Source: a virus. From it: a stretch of DNA of 64,000 bases. The DNA lies in the IMG/VR virus record IMGVR_UViG_3300025727_000009, positions 1 through 64,000 of that record; one strand, 5' to 3'. A model generated the notes under the pieces. That model saw nothing but the letters and a program-made list of their open reading frames with translations, did no database searches and was not told the origin of the DNA. The position numbers and the translations under genes were made by a program. This document shows, piece by piece, positions 1 through 7,951 of this stretch (its first letter is position 1; every line of letters begins with the position of its first letter).

Positions 1-715
1 GCAGCCGACCGTTGCGGGCGCCACCACGACCGGGGAAGAGCTTCCCCAGCTTGATGATGTCGTCCTTCTGCAGCGGGAAGATGAGGTCCTCGTCCAGACC
101 ATCCTCGGCGTTGGCCGCGGCGGACTGTTGGATGACGTCGATTCCCTTGACCTTGCCCAGCTCCTTCACGGTGCCCTGGGCAACGTTGAAAGCCGAGAAA
201 GCGTCATCGTCCGCGTAGACCGCGCCGAAGACCAGCCCGTTGGCGTCCTCCTGCAGCGACTGACACGCCGACTCCACGTGGTTCAAGAACGTGACGTCCT
301 CAACCTCCTGGATGTCGTTGACGATGTGCCGCTTGATGATCGCCGTGACGGGGATCGTGTAGGCGGCCAGCTCCTGGGTCGTCTGCTCGAACCGCGGGGA
401 ACCCACCTCGTGGAAGGGCACCTCGAACCGGCTCGCCGTGTAGTAGTTCACGTCGGGCTGACCACGGAACGACATGCTCATGGCACGACTTTCCGGCTCA
501 GTCTCGACGATCTTGATCAGGGTGTCGTGGTTCACCGACACCTGCAGCTCACTGCGTCCGACCTGACGTGGCGGCAGGATCTTCCGAGCGAACGACTCCT
601 CGCGGAGGCGGTCCCGAATCCAGTCCGAACCGTAGGCGGCGATCTTCTCTTTGCCTTCAGCCGTATCGAGCTTCTGCGCGAAGAGGGCGTTCAGGGCGTC
701 ATTTGCAACACTCAT
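1..715 (-). CDS. Major capsid protein, N-terminal part (cut by window edge)
   Basis: An open frame starts at the ATG at 715 and runs off the left edge without a stop, giving about 238 residues. Segments such as FEVPFHEVGSPRFEQ followed by a TTQELAAYTIPVTAIIKRHIV-like stretch resemble HK97-fold major capsid proteins. It follows a protease, a scaffold and a small head protein in the same operon, the usual order for a capsid gene. Residues 23-26 read EKIA, the motif seen in scaffold and protease; cleavage after Ala26 would remove a 26-residue propeptide. The capsid assignment rests on context and general sequence character; the C-terminal half is missing. Confidence 0.75.
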   Translation of the reverse strand, partial: MSVANDALNALFAQKLDTAEGKEKIAAYGSDWIRDRLREESFARKILPPRQVGRSELQVSVNHDTLIKIVETEPESRAMSMSFRGQPDVNYYTASRFEVPFHEVGSPRFEQTTQELAAYTIPVTAIIKRHIVNDIQEVEDVTFLNHVESACQSLQEDANGLVFGAVYADDDAFSAFNVAQGTVKELGKVKGIDVIQQSAAANAEDGLDEDLIFPLQKDDIIKLGKLFPGRGGARNGRL

Positions 716-718
716 CGA

Positions 719-1312
719 CTAAATCCTCTCGCCGACGAAGCGTGGCATGTCGTAGAGCATGACGCGAATCTTGACGCCCGAGGCGCCCTTGACGGCGGAA
801 CTGCGCGTGACCTGCCCGACAGCCCAGCCGGCGGAACCATGGGGCAGCGGAGTCAGCAGCAGACGGTTCAGCGAACCCTCCACGGCGACGTTGGCCTCAG
901 CCACCGAGACGAGGTTGCCCTCGGCGAAGTTGCTGACGTGGTTGTTGTCCTCGCCATCGTCAGCGAGCAGGTAGAGATTGGTTTCAATCTCCAACGGCCC
1001 CATCCAGATGACGGGCACACGCTTGTCGCCACTCGCCGACCGGTCGCTACGCAGGGCCGAGGCCCACACCATACGGAGGCCAGAAGCCTCGATGGTCGTA
1101 GCGGTAACGCCAGCGACATTGGCGCCAACGAACACACCATCGGCCACCGCAAGGTTGGAACCGACTTCTCCGTTGACCATCACGAACTGACCATCCTCAG
1201 GGGGGAAGGCCATCGCACTGCAGTCAATATCACGCGTCAGGTTGGCGCGGATAATGGAAGAGACCGGCTTGACGTTGCGGCGACGCGTGGCAGAAATTGG
1301 CTTAACAGCCAT
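719..1312 (-). CDS. Putative head decoration or capsid-accessory protein
   Basis: A 197-residue protein encoded three bases upstream of the capsid gene. A GGAG ribosome site precedes the ATG. The N-terminus is basic (KPISATRRRNVKP); the rest is beta-rich and neutral, with short hydrophobic strands such as DGQFVMVNG and RVPVIWMG. There are no cysteine clusters and no internal K-V-A motifs, unlike its scaffold-type neighbours. A small beta protein directly before the capsid gene is commonly a decoration or capsid-stabilising protein, but that is inferred from position. No family is recognised. Confidence 0.5.
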   Translation of the reverse strand: MAVKPISATRRRNVKPVSSIIRANLTRDIDCSAMAFPPEDGQFVMVNGEVGSNLAVADGVFVGANVAGVTATTIEASGLRMVWASALRSDRSASGDKRVPVIWMGPLEIETNLYLLADDGEDNNHVSNFAEGNLVSVAEANVAVEGSLNRLLLTPLPHGSAGWAVGQVTRSSAVKGASGVKIRVMLYDMPRFVGERI

Positions 1313-1340
1313 TTTTTATTTCTCCTTGTACGTCTGAACT

Positions 1341-1700
1341 CTAGTTCCCGCCACGAAGGTAGGACTCAAAGCGGTCTCCGCTCTGGCCCCCCTCGGACGC
1401 TGAACTAGCAACTTTGGAAAACGACATCTCTGGCGCCTGCATCGAGACCGCCTGTTGCAGCACGTTGAGGTCACGTCCTGAGATCAGAAGAGCCGCAATC
1501 TTTTCCTTGCGGGACATGCCCGCCTCTCCAAGACCACGCGACTCCATCAGGTCGACCACGTCTCCGGCAAGGTCAGCCGATGCCTGCTTCTCCTTCAGCC
1601 CGTCGTTCTCGGCACGAAGCGCGTCGCGCTCCGCCACCAAGGCACGAAGAACCCCCGGAACCGCGGCCATAACTTCCTGAGCTGCCTCTTTGGTCAACAT
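1341..1700 (-). CDS. Small coiled-coil virion or assembly protein
   Basis: A 119-residue protein. Residues about 10-45 (VLRALVAERDALRAENDGLK) form a predicted coiled coil. Three K-x-A type motifs are visible: LTKEA at the N-terminus, EKQAS near residue 38 and SKVAS near residue 97. The same motif recurs in the adjacent scaffold and protease. It starts two bases after the upstream gene's stop, implying translational coupling. A coiled coil with likely cleavage sites, between scaffold and capsid, suggests a core or scaffold component, but no family is recognised. Confidence 0.55.
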   Translation of the reverse strand: MLTKEAAQEVMAAVPGVLRALVAERDALRAENDGLKEKQASADLAGDVVDLMESRGLGEAGMSRKEKIAALLISGRDLNVLQQAVSMQAPEMSFSKVASSASEGGQSGDRFESYLRGGN

Positions 1701-1701
1701 C

Positions 1702-2310
1702 TCACGCTCCTCGCTGCTGCTCAGGGTGGACCCGAACTTTCAGCTTCTTGATGAGGCTCTGCCTCACCTTGTCCCCGATGTCGCTGGTTGCCTCATCACC
1801 GGTCTCGGCCCCTGCCTGTTGGTCAGGGCTCGCGTCGGAGGTACCCGCTCCGAGAGCATCCTGAAGCACGTCCGAAAGGGACAAGTGCTCCAGGTTCTCG
1901 TCTTCGCTCATTTCGGCCTGGGCCTCCGCGGCAGCTTCCTGGTCCTCTTCCGCCTCTCCAGCCTCTTCAGGCGGGGGCGGGGGCTCATCAGGGGCTGCGA
2001 CCGCTTGCGCGGCTTCAACGGCGGCCAACTTGGCCAGAACCTTGGTTGTGATGTGCGACCGGCGGTCATCGGCCACCGACGCCTGCTTCTCCTTCATGCG
2101 AGCGATAACGCCCCCAACGACCAGCTGCGGGTCGAAGGTGGGAGCAGCCGGGGCATCAGCGGTGAAGGCGAAGCCCGTGCTCAGGACCTCTTCGCAAGCC
2201 GACGCCAGCTTCTCCACGTAATCCGTCTCAACGACAGAATCCGTAGGAACGCTTGCAGACTCGGGAGCGCCACCGAGGCGTTCAATCATGTCTCTGACCG
2301 ACTGGTTCAT
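1702..2310 (-). CDS. Acidic scaffold-like protein
   Basis: A 202-residue protein with a Pro/Glu/Ala-rich, strongly acidic middle (PPPPPEEAGEAEEDQEAAAE) and a basic C-terminal tail (VRQSLIKKLKVRVHPEQQRG). It contains VEKLAS near the N-terminus and EKQAS near residue 75, matching the proposed maturation motif. The ATG at 2310 is preferred because AGAGAG lies just upstream; GTG at 2316 is an alternative. An acidic low-complexity centre with a basic tail that could contact the capsid shell is typical of phage scaffolding proteins. This is inferred from composition and position. Confidence 0.55.
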   Translation of the reverse strand: MNQSVRDMIERLGGAPESASVPTDSVVETDYVEKLASACEEVLSTGFAFTADAPAAPTFDPQLVVGGVIARMKEKQASVADDRRSHITTKVLAKLAAVEAAQAVAAPDEPPPPPEEAGEAEEDQEAAAEAQAEMSEDENLEHLSLSDVLQDALGAGTSDASPDQQAGAETGDEATSDIGDKVRQSLIKKLKVRVHPEQQRGA

Positions 2311-2354
2311 CACCACTCTCTTTCAGGTAGGCGCTACTTCGACAGTTCTTAGAG

Positions 2355-2369
2355 TATTACCGGCTAATA
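2355..2369. repeat. 15-bp palindrome copy 1 (TATTACCGGCTAATA)
   Basis: One of 14 copies of TATTAG-YCG/CGR-CTAATA in the window. This copy has one mismatch in the left arm. It is intergenic, between the start of the acidic scaffold-like gene and the terminator of the gene upstream of it. Confidence 0.85.
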
Positions 2370-2390
2370 ATTTGTCGAAGCGGTAGTCAG

Positions 2391-2424
2391 AAAAAAGGAC
2401 GGGAGAATTGCTTCCCCCGCCCTT
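2391..2424 (-). terminator. Rho-independent terminator after the scaffold gene
   Basis: Read on the minus strand, AAGGGCGGGGGAA pairs with TTCTCCCGTCCTT around a short loop and is followed by a run of T. It lies 23 bases beyond the stop of the scaffold gene, so it may lower read-through from scaffold into the downstream head genes. Confidence 0.65.
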
Positions 2425-2446
2425 CTTCAAGCGGACCCGATGAGGA

Positions 2447-3085
2447 TTACTCCTCGTCGAACGCCGCAGCGATGGCGTCCACATCCCAGCCGGCCGCGTC
2501 AAGCAGCTCCGCGGTGCGGTTGCCAAGCAGGTCGGTCAGCTCCTCGTCGAACGAGAGCGAAGCGACCTTCTCGCGGCCCTCGGTCTGCTCCAGGGTGTCA
2601 CCCTCCAGCGCGCCGAGCTGCTCCAAGATGTCGTTGGCGTTCATCGCGGCGAGTTGGTTGAACTCGTCCTCGGTGATGTCCTCGACACTCGCGACCTTGT
2701 CCATGCCGTCGTCACCCTGGCCCCAGATGCCCGCCAGCTCTTCAGCCATGGCGTGCGCCTGAACGCGACCGAGGTAGTCCGCCGCAGCGACCTTCTCCAT
2801 GTCGACGCCAGCGGGGAGGTCGTTGCCGGGAGCCGAAGCCACCTTCTCCACGCCCTCTTCGCCACCAGGAGCGGCAGCGACCTGCTCGCCGACCTCTTCG
2901 CCCATGGTCTGACGAATCATCTCGACGATCTGGTCGTCCGTGAACTGGCCGAGGTCGATGCCCTCAGCAGCCGCGGTCTTCTCCAGCTCTTCGAGCACGT
3001 TGAGGGCCTCAGGGCCCGCGATCTTCTCCAGCTCGCCGTGGTCGGTACCACCGGACAGGAGCTGGTCAACAAAACTGTTGCTCAT
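2447..3085 (-). CDS. Scaffolding/core protein with six repeated EK-x-A sites
   Basis: A 212-residue, very acidic, helical protein. The motif [L/V/M/R]-[E/D]-K-[I/T/V]-A recurs six times: LEKIA, LEKTA, VEKVA, MEKVA, MDKVA and REKVA, spaced through the chain. Complete fragmentation of an acidic core protein by the prohead protease is the rule in T4-type head maturation, so these repeats look like processing sites. The gene lies directly downstream of the protease gene and is followed by a terminator, which fits a highly expressed, separately controlled scaffold. The family is inferred, not recognised by sequence. Confidence 0.7.
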   Translation of the reverse strand: MSNSFVDQLLSGGTDHGELEKIAGPEALNVLEELEKTAAAEGIDLGQFTDDQIVEMIRQTMGEEVGEQVAAAPGGEEGVEKVASAPGNDLPAGVDMEKVAAADYLGRVQAHAMAEELAGIWGQGDDGMDKVASVEDITEDEFNQLAAMNANDILEQLGALEGDTLEQTEGREKVASLSFDEELTDLLGNRTAELLDAAGWDVDAIAAAFDEE

Positions 3086-3159
3086 TTTTGAATCCCTTTT
3101 TGAATGTCAGAGCGAGGGCATCATCGTCGACCCGGTTCTCCGAGTCTAGGTGCGCTCAA

Positions 3160-4818
3160 TCAGGTCAGCTTAGCTAGACCTGCATGCAAAAGCTGACCGA
3201 GCTTTCCAGTCCTGTGCAGTTGGTTCCCAAGTCGAACCAAACCGAGCAGAAGCGATGCCGCCAGCACGGGATGCCGCTCAACGAACTCATCAACAGCGGA
3301 AGCGCTCTTCGTAAGCCCACCGAAACCTTGGTGGTGAGCCCCATAAAGGTAAGCAAGGCTGGTGTCGGTCAGTAGCTCGGGGGGGATCCCAGCGCTCTTT
3401 TCCAAACCCAGCAACGAACCTTCAAGCACTTCGCCGAAGACGGTTGATAGCAGGTCTCCGTCTCTACTTGTCACTGAGCTTACTAGAGAAGGTGCCTTCT
3501 CCAGAAGCTGAATTCTGTATCCGTTGTAACCCTCGGCCACCTTCGTGAGAAGAGGGGTGTTACTTTCGACCGGCCGGACAACGCGAACGATGCAGCGAGG
3601 GCGGCCTACACCGGGGTCTTCACCCAGCGCACTACGACGTCCGAGGATGCGACTCAGGGCGCGCGTTATTAGCGGCTGATAATCGCGGGGGCTCCCCCAA
3701 CGCATCCCCATATCCGCACCGGACTCAGGGGCGAAGCACTGACCGCCGTCCCACATCTCGCGCGCCAAACGGGGCTGGCGCATCTTGATGAGCACGATGG
3801 TCTGGAACTCCGAGGGCTTCAACACCATCCCAGCAGCGCCGGTACTGGTGAGGGTCCGCTCGATTGGCTGCCTCGCCAGCTCCTGCATCTGCCCCATGTC
3901 CATGTCGGGCTCACGGGAAGCAAGGTGCGGACTGAGGCCATGGGCCAGCGAAGGGATGCGCTTGGTGATGGTGGCCTTCTTCTGGACCTCCGCCATCTTC
4001 TGCAAGAGGATGCGGCGGTCGAAGTCTCGGCCCGTTCCGGCTACAGCCGCAGCGTCAGCCGACAGGCCGTGCTGCAACGCCTCCTGGGCGTAGGCCACCT
4101 TGAGCATGGCGTAGCTGGTCTTGTCTGCACCGATGATGACGAAGCTCAGGTCGAAGAACTTCGGCTTCGGGTTGTACACGAACACCTTGCGGCCATCAGG
4201 GAGGACCTGATTGCGCATCATCTTCATGTCGTTGCAGTAGTCAGCGCGCGTGAACGACTTGTTGCCGCAGATGCTGCAGACGTCGTACTTGACCCGCGCA
4301 CCCATGCTTACGGCTGGGTGGCCGCCCGCATCCAGCTCCGACAAGAGGTCCTGGTACCCCAGCTCCTCAGCACGGCGTCGGTCAATCTCAATGATGAGTT
4401 CGACGCGGTGCATAACCTCGTTGTAGACGACCTTTACGATCTGCCCGTAGGTGATGCCGGGGTCTTTGTTCTTGTGGTGCCTGAAGACGTTCGCGCGGAG
4501 AAACGTCTGGTGCCCGTACAGGCTCGGGTGGTTGACGTCGACCGGGAGCCCCTTGAACTCCTGCGGGTCGAGTTCCGACTCCTCGAAGTAATCCGCGTTG
4601 ACGTTGGAGCCGTAGTACTCACCCGCACCGAGGGCGTTGACCAGGACGCACAGCTTGCCGGGGCGCGGCTTGTAACTGTCGACGTACTTCTGCATCTCCG
4701 GGTGGAGACGGCTGAAGGATGCAACCTTCACCTTCCCGTCGTCGACGTCAGGGAACAACGCCTGGACGAGGGGCTCCCCCGTAGAGGAGACGCCAGAGAA
4801 AGTGATGAGCTTGTCCAC
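3160..4818 (-). CDS. Prohead maturation protease with long C-terminal extension
   Basis: A 552-residue protein. The N-terminal ~190 residues fit the herpesvirus-assemblin/prohead protease fold: FRHHKNKDPGITYGQIVKV supplies a candidate catalytic His (114/115), and AVSMGARV supplies a Ser (171) in the usual S-x-G setting. CSIC at 181-184 with a later Cys suggests a small zinc site right after the Ser strand. The remaining ~350 residues are much longer than a minimal protease and may be a fused core domain. The protein carries its own motif copies (VKVAS, QKMA, TKVA, EKSA, TKSA), consistent with self-processing. Scaffold and capsid genes follow. Confidence 0.75.
   Translation of the reverse strand: MDKLITFSGVSSTGEPLVQALFPDVDDGKVKVASFSRLHPEMQKYVDSYKPRPGKLCVLVNALGAGEYYGSNVNADYFEESELDPQEFKGLPVDVNHPSLYGHQTFLRANVFRHHKNKDPGITYGQIVKVVYNEVMHRVELIIEIDRRRAEELGYQDLLSELDAGGHPAVSMGARVKYDVCSICGNKSFTRADYCNDMKMMRNQVLPDGRKVFVYNPKPKFFDLSFVIIGADKTSYAMLKVAYAQEALQHGLSADAAAVAGTGRDFDRRILLQKMAEVQKKATITKRIPSLAHGLSPHLASREPDMDMGQMQELARQPIERTLTSTGAAGMVLKPSEFQTIVLIKMRQPRLAREMWDGGQCFAPESGADMGMRWGSPRDYQPLITRALSRILGRRSALGEDPGVGRPRCIVRVVRPVESNTPLLTKVAEGYNGYRIQLLEKAPSLVSSVTSRDGDLLSTVFGEVLEGSLLGLEKSAGIPPELLTDTSLAYLYGAHHQGFGGLTKSASAVDEFVERHPVLAASLLLGLVRLGNQLHRTGKLGQLLHAGLAKLT
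3667..3681. repeat. 15-bp palindrome copy 2, in protease gene (TATTAGCGGCTGATA)
   Basis: A single-mismatch copy inside the protease gene. Read along the gene it is TAT CAG CCG CTA ATA; the perfect motif in this frame would be TAT TAG, a stop codon. The one deviation is at that position. Confidence 0.8.
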
Positions 4819-5159
4819 TACAGGCTCGCTACAGGTTGGGGCTGCTTCTTGTAAGTTACTACATGCCGCTTCGGCACCTTACTGACCAGCGGCTTCGCGT
4901 CAGGGGTGACGTGCCAGTTCTTGCCCTTGGTCAGCTTACGGGACACCCCTGCAGCACGCTCAGCGCGGTACTGCCCCAACGTTGGGGGAGGCAGACTCTT
5001 GCTACCCCGGGTATTCCGCGCGGCAGGAACAAGCGCCCGAACAATAGAAGCAGTGGTGCTCTGGTGGTCGTGCACCCACTTACGCTTCTTGTCCCACCCG
5101 TTAGGGGTGAGCCAGCCCGCGAGCTTCTCCAGGACCTGCTGTTTGCGTGCGCGGGTCAT
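4818..5159 (-). CDS. Small basic protein with N-terminal VLEKLA tag (internal head protein candidate)
   Basis: A 113-residue, strongly basic protein beginning MTRARKQQVLEKLAGW. The tag, Arg-Lys then VLEKLA ending near residue 14, is shared with the next four genes. The rest is Lys/Arg/Pro-rich without a recognised fold. Its start overlaps the end of the neighbouring reading units by a base or two, indicating a tightly coupled operon with the protease. By analogy with T4 internal proteins, the tag may direct the chain into the prohead and be cleaved after Ala; this is inference. Confidence 0.65.
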   Translation of the reverse strand: MTRARKQQVLEKLAGWLTPNGWDKKRKWVHDHQSTTASIVRALVPAARNTRGSKSLPPPTLGQYRAERAAGVSRKLTKGKNWHVTPDAKPLVSKVPKRHVVTYKKQPQPVASL

Positions 5160-5161
5160 CC

Positions 5162-5611
5162 CTACTTCTTCTGCAGGCTCTTGATGATCTGCTTCTCTTC
5201 ACGAGAAGACCAACCCTTGTCATTGAGGTTGGCCTTCCCCTTCAACGCACGAGCCCGCACCTTGTTCCGCAAGAACGACATCCCGCTGTCAATGCCGGCG
5301 CCTGCCCCAACACCGAGAAGCGTACCAAGAAGGAGCGTGGCTTTCGCTGACCGCGGCATGGGGTAGCCCATACGGGCAGCTGCCTGAATACGGCGCTTAG
5401 CCCCCAAGAGCCCCACTACACCACCACCAACAGCGGCAACGGAACCCGAAGCGAGGGGAGACGTCATGAACCGAGAAATCGGATAGGTCTTCTTCTTCTT
5501 TGGCTTGCTCTGCAACTGCTCAAGCGCGGCCACATTCTCGGGGCTCACGTCACCGATGACCCGCAGCTTGGCGAGCTTCTCCAGGACATGGGCTTTTCGG
5601 GCGCTGCGCAT
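5162..5611 (-). CDS. VLEKLA-tagged, TYPISRF-motif protein
   Basis: A 149-residue basic protein starting MRSARKAHVLEKLAKL. After the tag comes KKTYPISRFMTSPLASG near residues 45-60, then a Gly/Ala-rich hydrophobic stretch (VAAVGGGVVGLLGAKRR) and a further hydrophobic helix. The C-terminus SREEKQIIKSLQKK is related to EEKKIIRALRA in the next gene. The glycine-rich segments could interact with membrane. It is one of a paralogous set in tandem. Function is unknown; a head-internal protein ejected with DNA is the best guess. Confidence 0.6.
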   Translation of the reverse strand: MRSARKAHVLEKLAKLRVIGDVSPENVAALEQLQSKPKKKKTYPISRFMTSPLASGSVAAVGGGVVGLLGAKRRIQAAARMGYPMPRSAKATLLLGTLLGVGAGAGIDSGMSFLRNKVRARALKGKANLNDKGWSSREEKQIIKSLQKK

Positions 5612-5613
5612 GC

Positions 5614-6264
5614 TCAGTCCTTCTTCTTGCGACGGCCGGGTGCAGCCGCAACGCCGAGGGCGGCAGCCAAGGTTCCCGCCGCAGCCGTAGCCGCGGCCGT
5701 GCGCTTTCTACCCCCGCGGGACGTGGCCCGCAGGGCGTCCACAATTCGTTCCTCGTGGCCTGACAGTGCCCTCAGCTCTGAAGGCGGCACGCGGGACGTG
5801 CCTAGAAGAGCCCGAGCACCAATCTTGTTCTGCAGGAACTTGAGCGGGGGTATCCCCGCCAAGGGGTTATGGATGAACCTTTGGATCGGGTAGGTGCTCG
5901 CGCCCGCTTTCTTCTCCTTGAGCGCACTACCGGCCGCGACGCCACCAAGACCGGCGGCGGCGACACCCGCGGTCTGCTTCGCGGCCCCTCGCGCGCGGTT
6001 CTTAGGGCTGTCCGCCCTCAAGGCCCGAATGATCTTCTTCTCTTCCGCCGTGGTCATGTCCGTGAGCTTGTTCTTGAGCCCCGTGCCCATCCGCGCCTTC
6101 CCTTGAAGGCGCTGGGCGTAGGTCATGTTCTTGATATACTCCATCCCGGGATTTCCACCCATAACCCACTCGGCCCAGGGGTTCTTCAGGAACCTGGAAA
6201 TCGGGTAGGTCTTTGGCCCTGCCCCAAGCTTCTCCAGCACCTCTATCTTACGGGTGGCAAGCAT
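5614..6264 (-). CDS. VLEKLG-tagged protein with two TYPISRF units
   Basis: A 216-residue basic protein starting MLATRKIEVLEKLGAG. It holds an internal duplication: TYPISRFLKNPWAEW near residue 20 and TYPIQRFIHNPLAGI near residue 125. Each is followed by an EEKKIIRALRA or HEERIVDALRA helix and an Ala/Gly-rich stretch. The arrangement looks like fusion of two copies of the gene now found singly next door. Both units are basic and partly hydrophobic. No enzymatic motif is seen. Likely a virion-internal protein, by tag and location only. Confidence 0.6.
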   Translation of the reverse strand: MLATRKIEVLEKLGAGPKTYPISRFLKNPWAEWVMGGNPGMEYIKNMTYAQRLQGKARMGTGLKNKLTDMTTAEEKKIIRALRADSPKNRARGAAKQTAGVAAAGLGGVAAGSALKEKKAGASTYPIQRFIHNPLAGIPPLKFLQNKIGARALLGTSRVPPSELRALSGHEERIVDALRATSRGGRKRTAAATAAAGTLAAALGVAAAPGRRKKKD

Positions 6265-6267
6265 CGG

Positions 6268-6729
6268 CTACTTCTCCGCTTTGGACAGGCGCCCCAGGCC
6301 GATGCCGGCAGCACCGGTAGCAACAAGGGCTGTGCCCTTAGCGGCCTTCATGCCCTTACCGCTGAGATGCATCTTGCCGCCCATGAAGGGGAGGCTCCCC
6401 TTGGAGGCCCCCTGGAAGCGCAAGGACAGTTGGGCCTCTTCCTTGGTGAGCCCCGACATTGCCCCCGTCGACTCCAGCTTTCGTGCTCGACCCAAGAGGG
6501 CACGGCCCTGCGCCTTACGAGCGATGGAAGCCGCGCCCAGGCCGTACAGTCCGCCGATGCCCGCTCCTATAGCTGCGCCGGGAGGGCCGCCTACGGCTCC
6601 GCCGAGAGTACCGCCATAAGCCGCACCGACACCAGCGACGGTTTTGCGGCTCGTCAGGAAGCGAGAAACTGGGAACGTCTTCGCCCCCGCCAGCTTCTCA
6701 AGAACGGCGGCTTTGCGTGCGATGTTCAT
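6268..6729 (-). CDS. VLEKLA-tagged glycine-rich protein
   Basis: A 153-residue protein starting MNIARKAAVLEKLAGAKTFPVSRF, where the tag and the TYPISRF-like element are nearly contiguous. The middle is a long Gly/Ala hydrophobic segment (VGAAYGGTLGGAVGGPPGAA), the type of glycine-zipper sequence often found in membrane-penetrating virion proteins. It ends with another hydrophobic Gly-rich stretch. It is the fourth of five tagged genes in a row, with gaps of only 2-4 bases, so one transcript is likely. Confidence 0.6.
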   Translation of the reverse strand: MNIARKAAVLEKLAGAKTFPVSRFLTSRKTVAGVGAAYGGTLGGAVGGPPGAAIGAGIGGLYGLGAASIARKAQGRALLGRARKLESTGAMSGLTKEEAQLSLRFQGASKGSLPFMGGKMHLSGKGMKAAKGTALVATGAAGIGLGRLSKAEK

Positions 6730-7350
6730 TTAGATGTCCATTCCGGGGGCAGCGGCAACGGCACCGAAGGCGCGAGCCAGGATGGACTCCTTGCGCGCCC
6801 CGCCCAGGTTGCGGGTAACTTCACTGAGGGTCTTCACGTCAGGGGCCTGAATGCCCTCGGTCTTGAACTGCAGCTGCTTCTTCATGAAGGAGCCGGCGAC
6901 CAACGGGTCTTTCGCCATGGTCGGCGCGAAGTTGTAGAGGGTATTGAAGATGCCCTGCACGTCCTTCTTTGGCTCCTTCTTGAACTGCGGGTTGGCATCC
7001 ATCATGTCCTGGAAGCCCTTCTTCTTGGTGACCGAGCCGTGGACCTTGCCAATGGCCATGTCCGCCAAGCCGACGCCACCGCCGATGCCCGCCGCGACCG
7101 CACCGAATGCGAGCGCCTTCTTGAGCGCACCGCCGCGACCGAAGATCATTTTGCTTACTGTGGGCTTCGGCTTGAGCCGCTCCTTCAGCTGCTCGGAGAT
7201 GACGTCCTTGAGGACACCCTTGGTCGTGTCGCCAACGAGGCTGCGCCCATACCCGGCAAGCGCCTTACCAGGGCTGTCCCCGAACACCGTTTCGCCGAGG
7301 CTGGCGCCGAGCTTTTCGAGGAGTGCTGTTCGTCGCTCGTCAGTAATCAC
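6730..7350 (-). CDS. LLEKLG-tagged protein with central hydrophobic segment
   Basis: A 206-residue protein beginning MITDERRTALLEKLGASLG, the most diverged of the five tags. A hydrophobic glycine-rich segment (ALAFGAVAAGIGGGVGLADM) lies mid-chain and is followed by a Lys-rich region. No TYPISRF element is seen. The start overlaps the upstream gene's stop by four bases. Function unknown; grouped with the tagged internal-protein candidates by N-terminus and operon. Confidence 0.55.
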   Translation of the reverse strand: MITDERRTALLEKLGASLGETVFGDSPGKALAGYGRSLVGDTTKGVLKDVISEQLKERLKPKPTVSKMIFGRGGALKKALAFGAVAAGIGGGVGLADMAIGKVHGSVTKKKGFQDMMDANPQFKKEPKKDVQGIFNTLYNFAPTMAKDPLVAGSFMKKQLQFKTEGIQAPDVKTLSEVTRNLGGARKESILARAFGAVAAAPGMDI

Positions 7351-7949
7351 TGCCAGACCTCACGCGCCAAGGGGTTCTCTACCGAATGCTGCTGCCGCAG
7401 GCGAGCTGCGAGAGATGCGTTGATTTGCTGTCGGGGCATCATAGCGCCGCCCATTGCACTAGCCGCCTGCCGGTTCTCCGGTTTCTTGGCGAGCCAGTAC
7501 GCCGCCAACGCGCCACCGCCAGCAAGCAACGGGTGCTTCATCGCCATGCCAACCGCGCCGCCAGGACGGAACTTCCGTGCGTAGCGATACGTCTTGCCGT
7601 CGATACGGGCCTTGTACGCCTTGCCCTTGGTGCGCCCCTCTTTGATGTCGTCGTAGTCCGCCATGGAGATTTCGCGCATACCGCGACCCGGGCCACCCTC
7701 GACAGCGTGCATTCGCTTGCCACGGAAAGGACCCCGCCTCGACTTCTTGCCGAGCGCCATAGATGCCAGCGACCGCTGGGCTGCCCGTACCGGGGCACCA
7801 GCTGCCCGTGAGACCCCTCGGCTTACTGCGCCCTTGGCGTAGCGGTAGGGTGCGGTCAGGCGGCTGCGGGCAACGCGGTCCTGGGCACGAGCGCCCATGT
7901 TGTGTAGGGCCTCGCCAATCTGCACTTCTGTGGGCTTCGGCTTGGGCAT
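7347..7949 (-). CDS. Basic virion-region protein of unknown function
   Basis: A 200-residue, Arg/Lys/Ala-rich protein without the VLEKLA tag. Residues about 70-130 (MALGKKSRRGPFRGKRM to YRYARKFRPGGAVG) are very basic and could bind DNA. A single hydrophobic stretch (HPLLAGGGALAAYWLA) follows. It overlaps the next gene by four bases. It sits between the tagged set and a protein with several KxA motifs, so a virion role is likely; no family is recognised. Confidence 0.5.
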   Translation of the reverse strand: MPKPKPTEVQIGEALHNMGARAQDRVARSRLTAPYRYAKGAVSRGVSRAAGAPVRAAQRSLASMALGKKSRRGPFRGKRMHAVEGGPGRGMREISMADYDDIKEGRTKGKAYKARIDGKTYRYARKFRPGGAVGMAMKHPLLAGGGALAAYWLAKKPENRQAASAMGGAMMPRQQINASLAARLRQQHSVENPLAREVWQ

Positions 7950-7951
7950 CT

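Noticed and set aside
128-1408. Long plus-strand open frame opposite the capsid-region genes
   Set aside because: It is antisense to several well-supported minus-strand genes, has no ribosome site and shows the composition expected of a shadow frame in GC-rich DNA.
5869-7584. 571-codon plus-strand open frame
   Set aside because: It lies opposite four tagged virion genes with good starts and shared motifs; the frame is open only because of high GC.
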